From assembly GCA_025667525.1 (NCBI GenBank), contig CM046878.1, positions 392,774,974 to 392,838,973 on the forward strand: a stretch of DNA of 64,000 nucleotides, read 5' to 3'. The stretch's first letter is position 1, and every line of letters begins with the position of its first letter. The DNA comes from Glebionis coronaria. Its lineage: Eukaryota; Streptophyta; Magnoliopsida; Asterales; Asteraceae. Shown here in pieces: positions 1 to 9,096 of the stretch. A program made the position numbers and the translations under genes. The notes under the pieces were generated by a model. That model ran no database searches. It was given only the letters and a program-made list of their open reading frames with translations, and was not told the origin of the DNA.

Positions 1-3000
1 TAAAAATTATTCTAAAAATGGGAAAAGTCCTAATTAATGATCTAGAACCTAGGAAAAATGAAAAAGAAATAAAAATTAAACTTTTTATTTTAATGAATAA
101 AATAATATTAAAATATTCTAAAAAATAAAAAGTTCTTAAATAAATTCTAAAAAATTCTCAAAAATCCTAAATATTCTAACTAGAAAGAAAATGTAAACAA
201 AAGTTTCTAAAACCTCTTAATGAATTTTATATTAATTTTTAAAGTTGCTAAAAAACCCTAAAATTAAATAAAATCAAAAATTAAAGTTTTTGAAAACTTT
301 TTTATATGTAAACCTCAAAAATATTAAATAAAACCTAAAAACTATTTTTTTGTATTTTTTAGTTACTGTTTAATATTTTTAAATGACTTATTAAATTTAA
401 AAATAAAAATAATCCTATTAAATAATTAAATAAAAGGAAAAATAAAATTTTTAATCAGAAAAATCCTAAGACCTATTTAAAACCCAAGAAAATTGAAAAG
501 AAGCCAAGAGGCTTAATAAATAAGCCAGAATAAGCTAAAAAGCTCATGGCTTATTTAACAAAGCTTAAATGAAAACGTGCTTAAGTATATTTCCAAACCA
601 AAACTATCAGTCAAAGTCCCCAGGGCGCATTGGTTAGCACGTTTGGTTGTGAGAGGAGTGGCGCAGGTTCGAGTCCTGGCCACGTCCTTTTTGGAATTTT
701 TTTTTTTTTTTTCTTTTTAGCTTTTACAAACTTGATCAGTACCACTTATAAGCTCACAAACAACATTCCAAATCCAAATTCAACCAAGATTCAACAAGTT
801 TTAAGATCAAAAGGTACCCAGGTCTGGGCAAGTTTCTGTAAATCAAGTGTGAGTGCACACTTGTTCTTAAAAACCAAGAGGGGCTTGGTTTGAGCTTGAT
901 TTGTTGCTTGTTTATGGAACAATGGGGCACCCTTGTGCTCTTTCTGAGCACAAGGAGTCAAAATTATCAAGAAACTAACACTTAGCACATAAAGAGCATA
1001 AATCAGGCAAAATACAAGCACTTCAAGGTTTCTGATGCAAAAGTATGGGCTGTGGACTTTTGATGCTCACCACTTGCACTCTAATGGGTTTTGAAACCTG
1101 AGATTTTGCACACAAACTGATCAACTAGCTTACAAGCCAACTTAAAGCTAAGATCACCCTATCACTAGACAAATTTCAAAGATTTGAGCACACTAAAATC
1201 ATCAAAACAGGCAGAATAAGCTTCATGCAAATCTCAAACTCACTTTTCCTTTTAAACACACAATACTTGTTTCCAAACATGACCAAATTGAAACCAAGAC
1301 TGACTACAACCTATCTCAACTCAACTCAAATCTTTCTAACAACTTAATCAAGCAAAATCAAAACTATCACCCTGCTAATACACGTATCCAAACAGTCCTT
1401 TAAAAACTTTTAAACCAAAATTTTCAATCCAAACCTTACAAAACTCAAACAAAATGATTGTTAACTATCCTATCATGCATATCAATACATAATAACACAA
1501 AACAAACAATCTTAACACCACTTTTATCATGAAATCATGCAATCACTCAAGAACACCACTTTTCTGAAATCTTAAAGAGGTAAAAGAGATTTACCTTAGG
1601 ACCCTTACATCCAAGGGTCCTTGTGGAAGATTATCCACCTCCTTCCAACTCGGGTTGGAGCAGAACCTTCAACAAATCAACCAAGTAACAACCTGAAAAA
1701 GAAAAATCAAGCAAAACACAAATATATGCAATATTTCAGTTTTCTTTCTTTCTTAAAAACTTTTCTCAAAATTCTTCCAAGCTTTGAAAACACGTTTCAA
1801 AAACTTTCTAAATTCACAAACCAACAACCTTTTTCCACTTTCACTTCAAAGATTTATGATTTATGAAATTTAAAAACTTTTGAATACTTTTTGAAAAATC
1901 AACAAAATCTCTAACACTTAAATGGAACTCAGCTTAGGCACAAATCTCAACACACAAACTTTTTAAAACAACATAAAAGGAATTACAATGATTTTAACAA
2001 ACACCAAACTTTATATATTTTAAAAAAGGGATTACAAGAGAATTTGCCAAAAACTGGAACAAGAGAGTGTGAACAGGCTCACATCTCTTTAAATAGAACT
2101 AAAAGAACATACTAGAATCCTTAAACCCTAGCTAACTGAATTGCCTAAAAGACCCTTGAGTCTTTGACTGAAATTTAGTCAAAAATCGTCCCATGTGATG
2201 CTTGTACTGGTGCCAGCTTGGAATCTTCATCTTGAGTCGTTGGATGAAACTTTGGGACCAAGGGGATGATCCTGAGTGTTAAACTGGTCGGGTGAGGGTT
2301 TTGAGGTGAAAACGATGGAGCAGGGGATGCTTGGGGAGGGTCCCACAGACCATGTGGAGGTGTTGGGTGAGGTGGGTTTTGGTGAGAGTGACATTAATCA
2401 ACAATCTGGAGGGATTTAACTAAAAACCCTTTGATTTGAGTGATAATTAATCTGGGTAGTTTTAGGGTTCTAAGGGAGATTAGGGAAAGTTTTAATTCAT
2501 TTTGGGTTAAAAACATTTTAAATAAATGTTATGGGGGGAAAGAATAGGATTAGTGGGTGGGGTTGACCGGTTTGACTGGGTTTAATAAATTAAGTTGGGT
2601 AGTGGACGGGTAGGGTCGGGTGTGATTAATGGGTTTGGGTAAATAAAGTGGGTAGGGCTGAGGTGTCATCTTCTGAGTGGTTGTGGGAGTATGGTGTATT
2701 GACAGTATTGGTCCCCAAGGTATAAACATCTCTTCACTTTGTAAATAAAGCTATCAGCGCCCATATTGTGCCTTGTCAACTTTGGAAACTTGTCAAAACT
2801 GGCACAAGAGTTTCCAAAAACTATTCCAAGGGTTTAAACTTATATAAACTTGATTCCCAAGGGCTGGACTTGTAATATCTTCAAACATTAAGGATTATAC
2901 TTGTACATTTGATATATTGAGGGTCAAATGTGACAAGTTCTTCAAAGATGAGGGGCCATTTTTGCCAATCTTCAATTCTTCAAGGGTCATTTTGCAAATT

Positions 3001-3206
3001 CCAAACTTGGGCCCGGTTCATTGTGCGACTTCATTTCCCGTGTTCGTTTTTGATTGATTCTTGTGTTCTTTTGCCAATTCCTCAATATCCGTACCTAAAA
3101 ATACACAAGTAACAAACACGAGCATATATTTGGCATGTTTTATGATATTTTATGCAATTTAAGGCCGTTTTGGACGATGAGACCATGTATAAAAGCAGTC
3201 TCATCA
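1..3206 (-). repeat. 3' LTR of element A (partial)
   Basis: Direct repeat of 9701-12902, colinear to a few bases. It ends at GTCTCATCA (3206), next to the polypurine tract. The short ORFs inside (for example 1621-1866 and 2930-3112) occur identically in the other LTR copy and have no recognisable domain. The segment is AT-rich and holds a tRNA-like module at 617-687. Confidence 0.93.
617..687 (+). other. tRNA-like module with Pol III box A/B in LTR of A (copy 1)
   Basis: The stretch contains an A-box-like sequence (GGCGCATTGGTTAGC, 624-638) and, 27 bases later, a perfect B-box GGTTCGAGTCC (666-676), followed by a T-run that could stop Pol III. A four-pair T-stem with a seven-base loop can be drawn, but the acceptor ends do not pair and the anticodon stem is poor. 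It is therefore a tRNA-derived or SINE-head-like relic rather than a working tRNA. A second copy lies in the other LTR at 10317-10387. Confidence 0.6.
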
Positions 3207-3220
3207 CTCCCCCATACTAA
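3207..3220 (-). promoter_or_regulatory. Polypurine tract of element A
   Basis: On the minus strand TTAGTATGGGGGAG directly abuts the LTR start TGATGAGAC. This is the expected plus-strand primer site. The same TAGTATGGGGG string recurs twice internally at about 4593-4660. Confidence 0.85.
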
Positions 3221-4592
3221 ACCATTGCCGTGCCCTCACGCAATGCTAAGAATAAAGTATCAAAGCATCTCCAAAATTTAATTTTATGACTTTATTGAAA
3301 TGATAAACTAGCTACACTACACTATTACTACTACTTGTGTTTTAGACATAATGTATGATTTTCATCGCAAAATGGGACCTTTAGGTTCATAGAACAAGAA
3401 CACGTAAATGCTTCGTTAGAAATAATTTCGTCGTCCTCGATTTTCACCTTAATTCCATGCTAAGCGTGCAACGAGATCATTGTCATTATAAGTTAGTAAT
3501 GCTAACACTACTCATATGCCCTAATCACGTACTTATTCTCCCATTATTCCTAAGGTGTATCTCTTATATTTTATTATGTCTTAATGATCACGAGGATACA
3601 TCATTGACTTATGCGATAATAGAGATTTAGGTCTAAAAATAGAGTCCTAACGGTGTAACTAAGACCATCAAATCAATAACCCCTTCTAATAGACAACGAT
3701 GTTAAAAAATTAAGTTGACAAGAAGAATCGATAAACACGGTTTTATAACGGTTTTGAACATGAGACTTATTACCAAGACTTTTATACGCCCCCTAACGGA
3801 AGGACCTTATTATCTTTGGTTTACCTCCATCTTTTATTCAACTTCGCCATGAAGCTTTTATTATGACTTCGGTCTTGCCTTGCCTTTTATTATCCGCCTC
3901 ATCGGTGGTTTTATTAGCCAAAGACGTATATCCTCACGCTAAAGCGAATTTTGGATCTTTAAAGCTTCGAAGATTAAGGCTTGATTCACTTTCAATTTTT
4001 GCATAGATTTTAGGCCTTGTGGGGCTTCAAATTGTTTGCTTGATTTAGGTGAGCACTTGAAATCTTATTATTAGGTGAAGCTTTCGATTATTCGGGTGCC
4101 AATACTTCAAAACCGTGACGCTGGCGATACCTTAATGTCTTCCCAATTTAATTACACGGAAGCTACTAGAAAAGACTAGAAACCCAACAATCAAAACTAA
4201 ACCGCTAAATCAATATTTATTAAGCAAAAAATATTTACATGCGAAGGGAGAATAAGCAAATAACGAGAACACATGAGTTTTTGAAAGAATACGAGTACTC
4301 TACGTTTAGCATAGTAACTTATAATTAACTCTATCATTTCTCGTCCTCATTTAAGAGACTTAGCTTAATGTGTAGTTAAGGAACCAAAGCTAAGTGCTCA
4401 ACACGCACGGTCGAGTAAAAAATTACTCTTATTCTCGCCATCGGAAAATCTACATTCGTGTCTTCAAACACTTATGAAACATGAGAAAAATTTTAAAATT
4501 TGGCCATTTTTAGCCTTATTTTGCAACAAAACGATAAACAAAACGATAAACTTTGGAAAGCGTGAAGGTTTGGCAAGGCAAGTATCTATTCA

Positions 4593-4660
4593 CCCCCCCA
4601 TACTAAAGTTAAACATTGTCCTCAATGTTTCGAGTCTAGGGGTGCAAACACCCCCATACT
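4593..4660 (-). promoter_or_regulatory. Internal polypurine-like repeats flanking an AACATTG/CAATGTT hairpin
   Basis: In element sense the order is TAGTATGGGGG (4651-4662), a small hairpin GGGGTG/CACCCC, the hairpin AACATTG-AGGA-CAATGTT (4611-4630), then TAGTATGGGGGGG (4593-4604). The G-tract string equals the true polypurine tract at 3207-3220. The same order occurs in F (41005-41080), and the hairpin plus one G-tract in G (63147-63186). Confidence 0.7.
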
Positions 4661-4998
4661 AGAGACGTAGTCGAATGCCTAATCTAGCATGGAAAGGGTG
4701 TAACCAATAAGTAATAGCCGTTTATGAAGTGTGCTATAAACCTAAGGTTAGAACATAAAAGGATATCATGATGTGGATATTGGGAATTGCCTCCAAAGCA
4801 AACGATCGAGTGCTCCCATGAAACGAACACGAGAGGCTCCAATCGTGAAGATGATGATCTAAAAGACACAATGCACAAACAACCACGGAACAAAGGTTGG
4901 AAGGGCACAAATCCCCTCACATTACACTAATTAGAAAGCAATAATATGTACATGGATAAGCATGGGTCTCCCCCACGAGGCACCTTGTTTTTGATAAC

Positions 4999-5018
4999 CG
5001 AGTCAAAAGCTCGACTCG
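4999..5018 (-). promoter_or_regulatory. Conserved hairpin CGAGTC-N8-GACTCG
   Basis: Perfect six-base-pair stem with an eight-base loop, about 100 bases after the gag-pro stop. Equivalent hairpins with other loop sequences lie at 41417-41436 (F) and 62807-62826 (G), each shortly after the last ORF of its element. Confidence 0.7.
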
Positions 5019-5115
5019 AATCCCCATAAATGTGATCATTTAGGGATAATCATGGTATGGTCAATTTTTGGTGGGGCTTACATGATAAACAAGGCCCAAA
5101 AGTACGTGGAGTACT

Positions 5116-8100
5116 TTAAAAATCCGATAAACATATACCGGGGTCAAAGATAGCGTCCTCGTTTTCGGATGAAAGACGAGACAACACAACTCCAACACAA
5201 ATCCCAATGGGATAGAAGAAAATAGGAGAGAAGAAATAGAAGGGTGGGACAATGGGTAAGTCAAAACATTGAGCTACTCGAGGTAGACTCGCACCAATCA
5301 AATGAAAAGATTTTCTATTTATTGCATCGGTGGAAGACCGAGATTTCCCTATAAAAGCAATTCCAGGATCAAATATCTCGTCCTCGGTGGAGAAAGGAGA
5401 GGGAACATATGGGGCTTCCCCCACACTAGGTCCACACAAAGCATCGTCAAAAGGAGAAGACGAGCTTGTAGTATTCAATAAACGCGGTGATGACGGAGTT
5501 AGAATTGTAGAAAAATCCTTCAAATTAGATTCAAAATCTTTTCCTTTTTCATCTTTAACACTCTCCTCGTGAAAACCCGATTTAATTATGTCAAAAATAT
5601 TTGGTGTATCTAAAACAATGTTAGTCACACTAAAAATTCTCACATTTTGAAAGCGTTTTGGTTTAGGTGGTGGCAAGTTTTCAAATCTTTTGTCAACAAA
5701 GAAAACCTCCCCATCGGGATCAACGTATTCATCATCCGAAGAATCACTCGAGATTGGAATTATCGGCTTAACACTCTTAACCTCCATCGGCGGAGGGGAC
5801 GGAACTTCATTTTTCTCAACAACTAAAACTCTATTGGAAATCTTTTGACACATGTTTTTGATAGGATTGACATTGTACAAAGATGTGATCGAATAAACAT
5901 GAGAAAGAGTGGAGTTTTGGGTTGCATTAATGACGAGTTCTTCCTCATTGAAACGAAGAGTGATTTTTCTTGCATGCACATCGATAAGTGCTCTCGAGGT
6001 ATCCAAAAAAGATCGACCTAAAATTAACGGAACTTTAGGATCGATGGGAATATCAACAACGATGAAGTCCACGGGATAATAGAATTTCCCAACTTTCACA
6101 AAGACGTCCTCGGCAACTCCACAAGCTAGAATCGTAGAATGATCGGCCATTTCGATTGACATTCTTGAAGGAGTGAGATTTGGGAGATTGAGCGACTTAA
6201 AAATCTCGAGAGGCATCAAATTAATACTAGCACCAAGATCGGCCAAGGCGTAGCATTCTTCCATGTCTTGGATAGCACATGGGATTAAAAACTTTCCAGG
6301 ATCACCGACTTTTTGAGGTATGCGGCTTAGAAAAACCGAAGAACAACTAGATGATTTTTGCAATTTTTCTTTGTTATTCAACATACTTTTGAAGTTCGCG
6401 GCAAATCGAGGCATCATGACTAAGGCGTCGGCAAAACTTATATTAAAATGCAAGTCACGAAACATTTTCATAAAAAGTTCAAATTGATAATTATTTCGTT
6501 CTTGTGCCTTTTCCTTGTTTCGTCTTGATGGGTAGGGTAAAGGTGGTGTGGGTTGGGGCAAATTAGGCATAGGCATCGGCCTTGGAATCTCGGGTTCCAT
6601 TATGGGTATTGGTTCAACCGTAGGTGTGGTTTGAGCGGTACTTCGTGGGCTTGAGATGTGCTCCTTTTCAACCACGACCTCGGGTTCTTTCTCTTTTTCC
6701 TTCTCCATAGAAGTACTAGGACGAGAAATGGGTTCTTTGAAAGTCTTACCACTACGAGTGGTAATAACCTTCAATTCTCCTTTCGGGTTCACGATGGTAT
6801 CACTAGGAAGACCATCCGAAGAAGAAGGCTTACACATGATAGCTTCAAACATTTTAGCCATACGATCTTCAAACTTAGATTGCCTAGCATCCGCTTTCAA
6901 TAACTCTTGCTTAATCTCATGTTGTCCTTGCTCCATTTTTTGTTGATTTTGTTGGAGTCGTGTGACATTTCCTTCCATTTTATTAGCATGAGTTTTAAGT
7001 TCATTAGCAAGTTCGGTTTTAAGCTCGTTTTTCAACTCGGATCTTAAGCTAACCATCTCACGTTGCATGTTGTCAAACTTAGCATCATTAGCCTTAGCAT
7101 AATTCAAAAATTCTCCTTGAAGATTTTTGGTGTGATCGTTTTGAAAACCTTGGGCATTAGTTTGAAAATCACGGTTTTGGTTTTGGTTTGAAATTTGCCC
7201 ATTTCCACTTTGGTAATTACCTTTGTTATAGTTCCTTTGATTTCCTTGGTAATTTCCACCTTGGTTGTTGTTGTTGCGATAATTATTAGCATTTTGATTG
7301 GGTTGAGCTTGATTTGAACGTGAACCTTGACCTATTTGGTTATAAGTTCCCGTGGCTACAAAAGCATTCGAAGTGTTACCATCCGCGGTAATGCACTCGG
7401 ATAAATCATGAGCTCCCCCACACGACAAACAACTTTTAGAAACCGCTTTAACCGAAGCGGTGTTGGAAGCTTCTTGAGCCTTCCAATGGGACATAAGGTT
7501 TGCAAATCTATCGAAAAATCGGTTTTCTTCATTTGCTTCATCATGTAATGCATTGATACTTTGAGACGATGATGAGCCCCTTTTGGCAACACTCGGTGTG
7601 TGACGAGGGCTATAAACCTTAGACCTATTCTCGATTATGACCAAAGCTTCTTCAACCGTTTTACACAAAAAATTACCACCCGCGGCGGCATTTAAATAAT
7701 CTCTTTCATGATCGTTAAGTCCATTGTAAAACGTGTCGATTTGGTGCAAATCGGAAAAACCATGATGAGGACATTCGTGTAACATCTCCTTAAACCTATT
7801 CCAAGCCGTAGAAAAACTTTCATTTGATTCTTGTGAAAATTTAGAAATTTCGTTCTTCAAATGCGTAGTCTTAGAGGGCGGAAAAAATTGGTTCACGAAC
7901 TTTGAAACGAGATCCTTCCACGTCAATATAGAATTGGGTGGCTCTTTCTCTAACCAAATTTTAGCGGGCCCCGCTAAGGAATACGGAAATAACATCATCT
8001 TAATCGAGTCATTCGAGACATCCTTGAATTTGCACGTGGCGGTAAGACGATTAAATTGGCGGATATGGTTGTGGGGATTGTCCTTCTCATCACCACGGAA

Positions 8101-8376
8101 TTTGTTGTTTTGGATCATTGACAACAAACCCGTTTTAACTTCAAAATTCTCCGCAAGGATTGCGGGAATCACAATAGCCTCTCCATAACCCTCGGTGGGT
8201 GCTTGAAGTAACTCCATCATAGTTCGATTCGCCATGGTCGGTTCTTCTCGTACAATGGGTTCGTCAATAGGAGATTCCTCACTAGAAAGAGTGAGTGATT
8301 TGTTTCTTCGTTTACGAGCACGTCTAGCTTTAGAGCGAGTTTGCATAAACGTCACGTACAACGAGAAGGCGAGCAA
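5116..8376 (-). CDS. Intact Gag-protease polyprotein with C-terminal hydrophobic/FDPG module
   Basis: Makes capsid, nucleocapsid and an aspartic protease of an Athila-like element. Residues about 90-230 form the retrotransposon Gag domain (with the IWLEKEPPNSILTW stretch). A variant zinc knuckle CX2CX3HX4C (CLSCGGAHDLSEC) lies near residue 315, an Asn/Gln-rich stretch near 340-410, and a charged coiled-coil-like stretch near 430-520. The retropepsin motif DLGASINLM lies near residue 712. Then comes an acidic Ser/Pro-rich region and, at the end, FDPGIAF (about 1007), a hydrophobic run (about 1042-1063) and terminal FDPGICLSDF. The ORF opens at codon 1, but homology with F and G (both begin M-x-TR) favours the Met at codon 11 (8346). 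No RT follows. F lacks this C-terminus; G has it. What the terminal module does is not known to me. Confidence 0.93.
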   Translation of the reverse strand: MLAFSLYVTFMQTRSKARRARKRRNKSLTLSSEESPIDEPIVREEPTMANRTMMELLQAPTEGYGEAIVIPAILAENFEVKTGLLSMIQNNKFRGDEKDNPHNHIRQFNRLTATCKFKDVSNDSIKMMLFPYSLAGPAKIWLEKEPPNSILTWKDLVSKFVNQFFPPSKTTHLKNEISKFSQESNESFSTAWNRFKEMLHECPHHGFSDLHQIDTFYNGLNDHERDYLNAAAGGNFLCKTVEEALVIIENRSKVYSPRHTPSVAKRGSSSSQSINALHDEANEENRFFDRFANLMSHWKAQEASNTASVKAVSKSCLSCGGAHDLSECITADGNTSNAFVATGTYNQIGQGSRSNQAQPNQNANNYRNNNNQGGNYQGNQRNYNKGNYQSGNGQISNQNQNRDFQTNAQGFQNDHTKNLQGEFLNYAKANDAKFDNMQREMVSLRSELKNELKTELANELKTHANKMEGNVTRLQQNQQKMEQGQHEIKQELLKADARQSKFEDRMAKMFEAIMCKPSSSDGLPSDTIVNPKGELKVITTRSGKTFKEPISRPSTSMEKEKEKEPEVVVEKEHISSPRSTAQTTPTVEPIPIMEPEIPRPMPMPNLPQPTPPLPYPSRRNKEKAQERNNYQFELFMKMFRDLHFNISFADALVMMPRFAANFKSMLNNKEKLQKSSSCSSVFLSRIPQKVGDPGKFLIPCAIQDMEECYALADLGASINLMPLEIFKSLNLPNLTPSRMSIEMADHSTILACGVAEDVFVKVGKFYYPVDFIVVDIPIDPKVPLILGRSFLDTSRALIDVHARKITLRFNEEELVINATQNSTLSHVYSITSLYNVNPIKNMCQKISNRVLVVEKNEVPSPPPMEVKSVKPIIPISSDSSDDEYVDPDGEVFFVDKRFENLPPPKPKRFQNVRIFSVTNIVLDTPNIFDIIKSGFHEESVKDEKGKDFESNLKDFSTILTPSSPRLLNTTSSSSPFDDALCGPSVGEAPYVPSPFSTEDEIFDPGIAFIGKSRSSTDAINRKSFHLIGASLPRVAQCFDLPIVPPFYFFSPIFFYPIGICVGVVLSRLSSENEDAIFDPGICLSDF

Positions 8377-9074
8377 AGAAGATTCTTTTTGGTATTTTGT
8401 GTTTTTTCAATTTTTTTTGTGGTTTTTGATTGTATTAACCTTTTTGGAATTTGGTGAATGTATTAAGTAGACAACAAGTCCACAAATCTCCTCACTAATC
8501 AAATCTCTTGATTAAAAAGGCCTCAAGGAATGAAAACGATCACGTGGAGTGAACGCCTTCGATGACTTTAGAACGATGGTGGAACACCAAATCGTTCAAG
8601 AGGGTTTAATCAAATGAAACCAAGAAAATATATATGATATGTAATAATACTTTGGGCGGCAAAACCCTCGATTCACTCTCAAAATCAAATACGCACAAGC
8701 AAGCGGAGGAAACGAGGCGGCGCGAAGCACTTAAGAGCCTTTTTCCTTTAGGTTGTGAAATACAACCGCCTTATACCCACCTTATAGTTTGTATTTTCAA
8801 AATCGAGCTTCACGAAAGTATTTATCTATTTTTGCCTTTTTCTTTGGTTTGAGATTCGAATACAATGATCGAGTGATGAAATCCCGAATCAAGGTTGTGA
8901 TTGCTCACGTATTTGGAGTACTTGTGTATTTATTGTTCTACGTATACAATATACTAATAGTATTCACACAAAAACCGAAAAACGATAATACGTATTAATA
9001 GAGTGCTATTAATACAATTATATTTATGGCTAATATATAAAAACAACAATGGTCAATCAAAACACAACACGCCT
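8377..9074 (-). other. 5' leader of element A with conserved hairpin
   Basis: Noncoding stretch between primer site and gag. It contains a perfect ten-pair stem GTATTAATAG/CTATTAATAC with loop AGTG at 8992-9015. The same hairpin occurs in the leader of F at 51957-51980 with one compensated pair. Short ORFs here are not conserved and carry no domain. Confidence 0.7.
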
Positions 9075-9092
9075 CCCCGGCAGCGGCGCCAA
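9075..9092 (-). promoter_or_regulatory. Primer binding site of A (tRNA-Asp type)
   Basis: Minus strand reads TGGCGCCGCTGCCGGGGA, four bases from the 5' LTR. Plant tRNA-Asp ends in CCCCGGCAACGGCGCCA, so the match has one mismatch. This primer is typical of Athila-type elements. Confidence 0.88.
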
Positions 9093-9096
9093 AAAT

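Larger units (their letters stand above)
3207..5115 (-). other. 3' noncoding region of element A
   Basis: About 1.9 kb between the gag-pro stop and the 3' LTR with no supported coding region. It is closely colinear with 39618-41448 of element F, which follows F's integrase, and partly with 62827-64000 of element G. Conserved parts are the CGAGTC hairpin (4999-5018) and the AACATT hairpin with flanking G-tracts (4593-4660). Conservation across diverged elements in the absence of an ORF suggests a cis-acting role in the genomic RNA or in plus-strand priming. Confidence 0.8.

Noticed and set aside
617..687. Functional tRNA gene
   Set aside because: B-box is perfect but the acceptor ends do not pair and the anticodon stem is weak; kept only as a tRNA-like module.
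1621..3112. Short ORFs in the LTR of A (1621-1866, 2930-3112 and their copies near 11317 and 12626)
   Set aside because: They are identical because the LTRs are identical; no domain and no conservation in the LTR of F.
5116..8376. Cellular aspartic protease or host-domesticated gag gene
   Set aside because: Flanked by primer site, polypurine tract and near-identical LTRs, so it belongs to a recent element.
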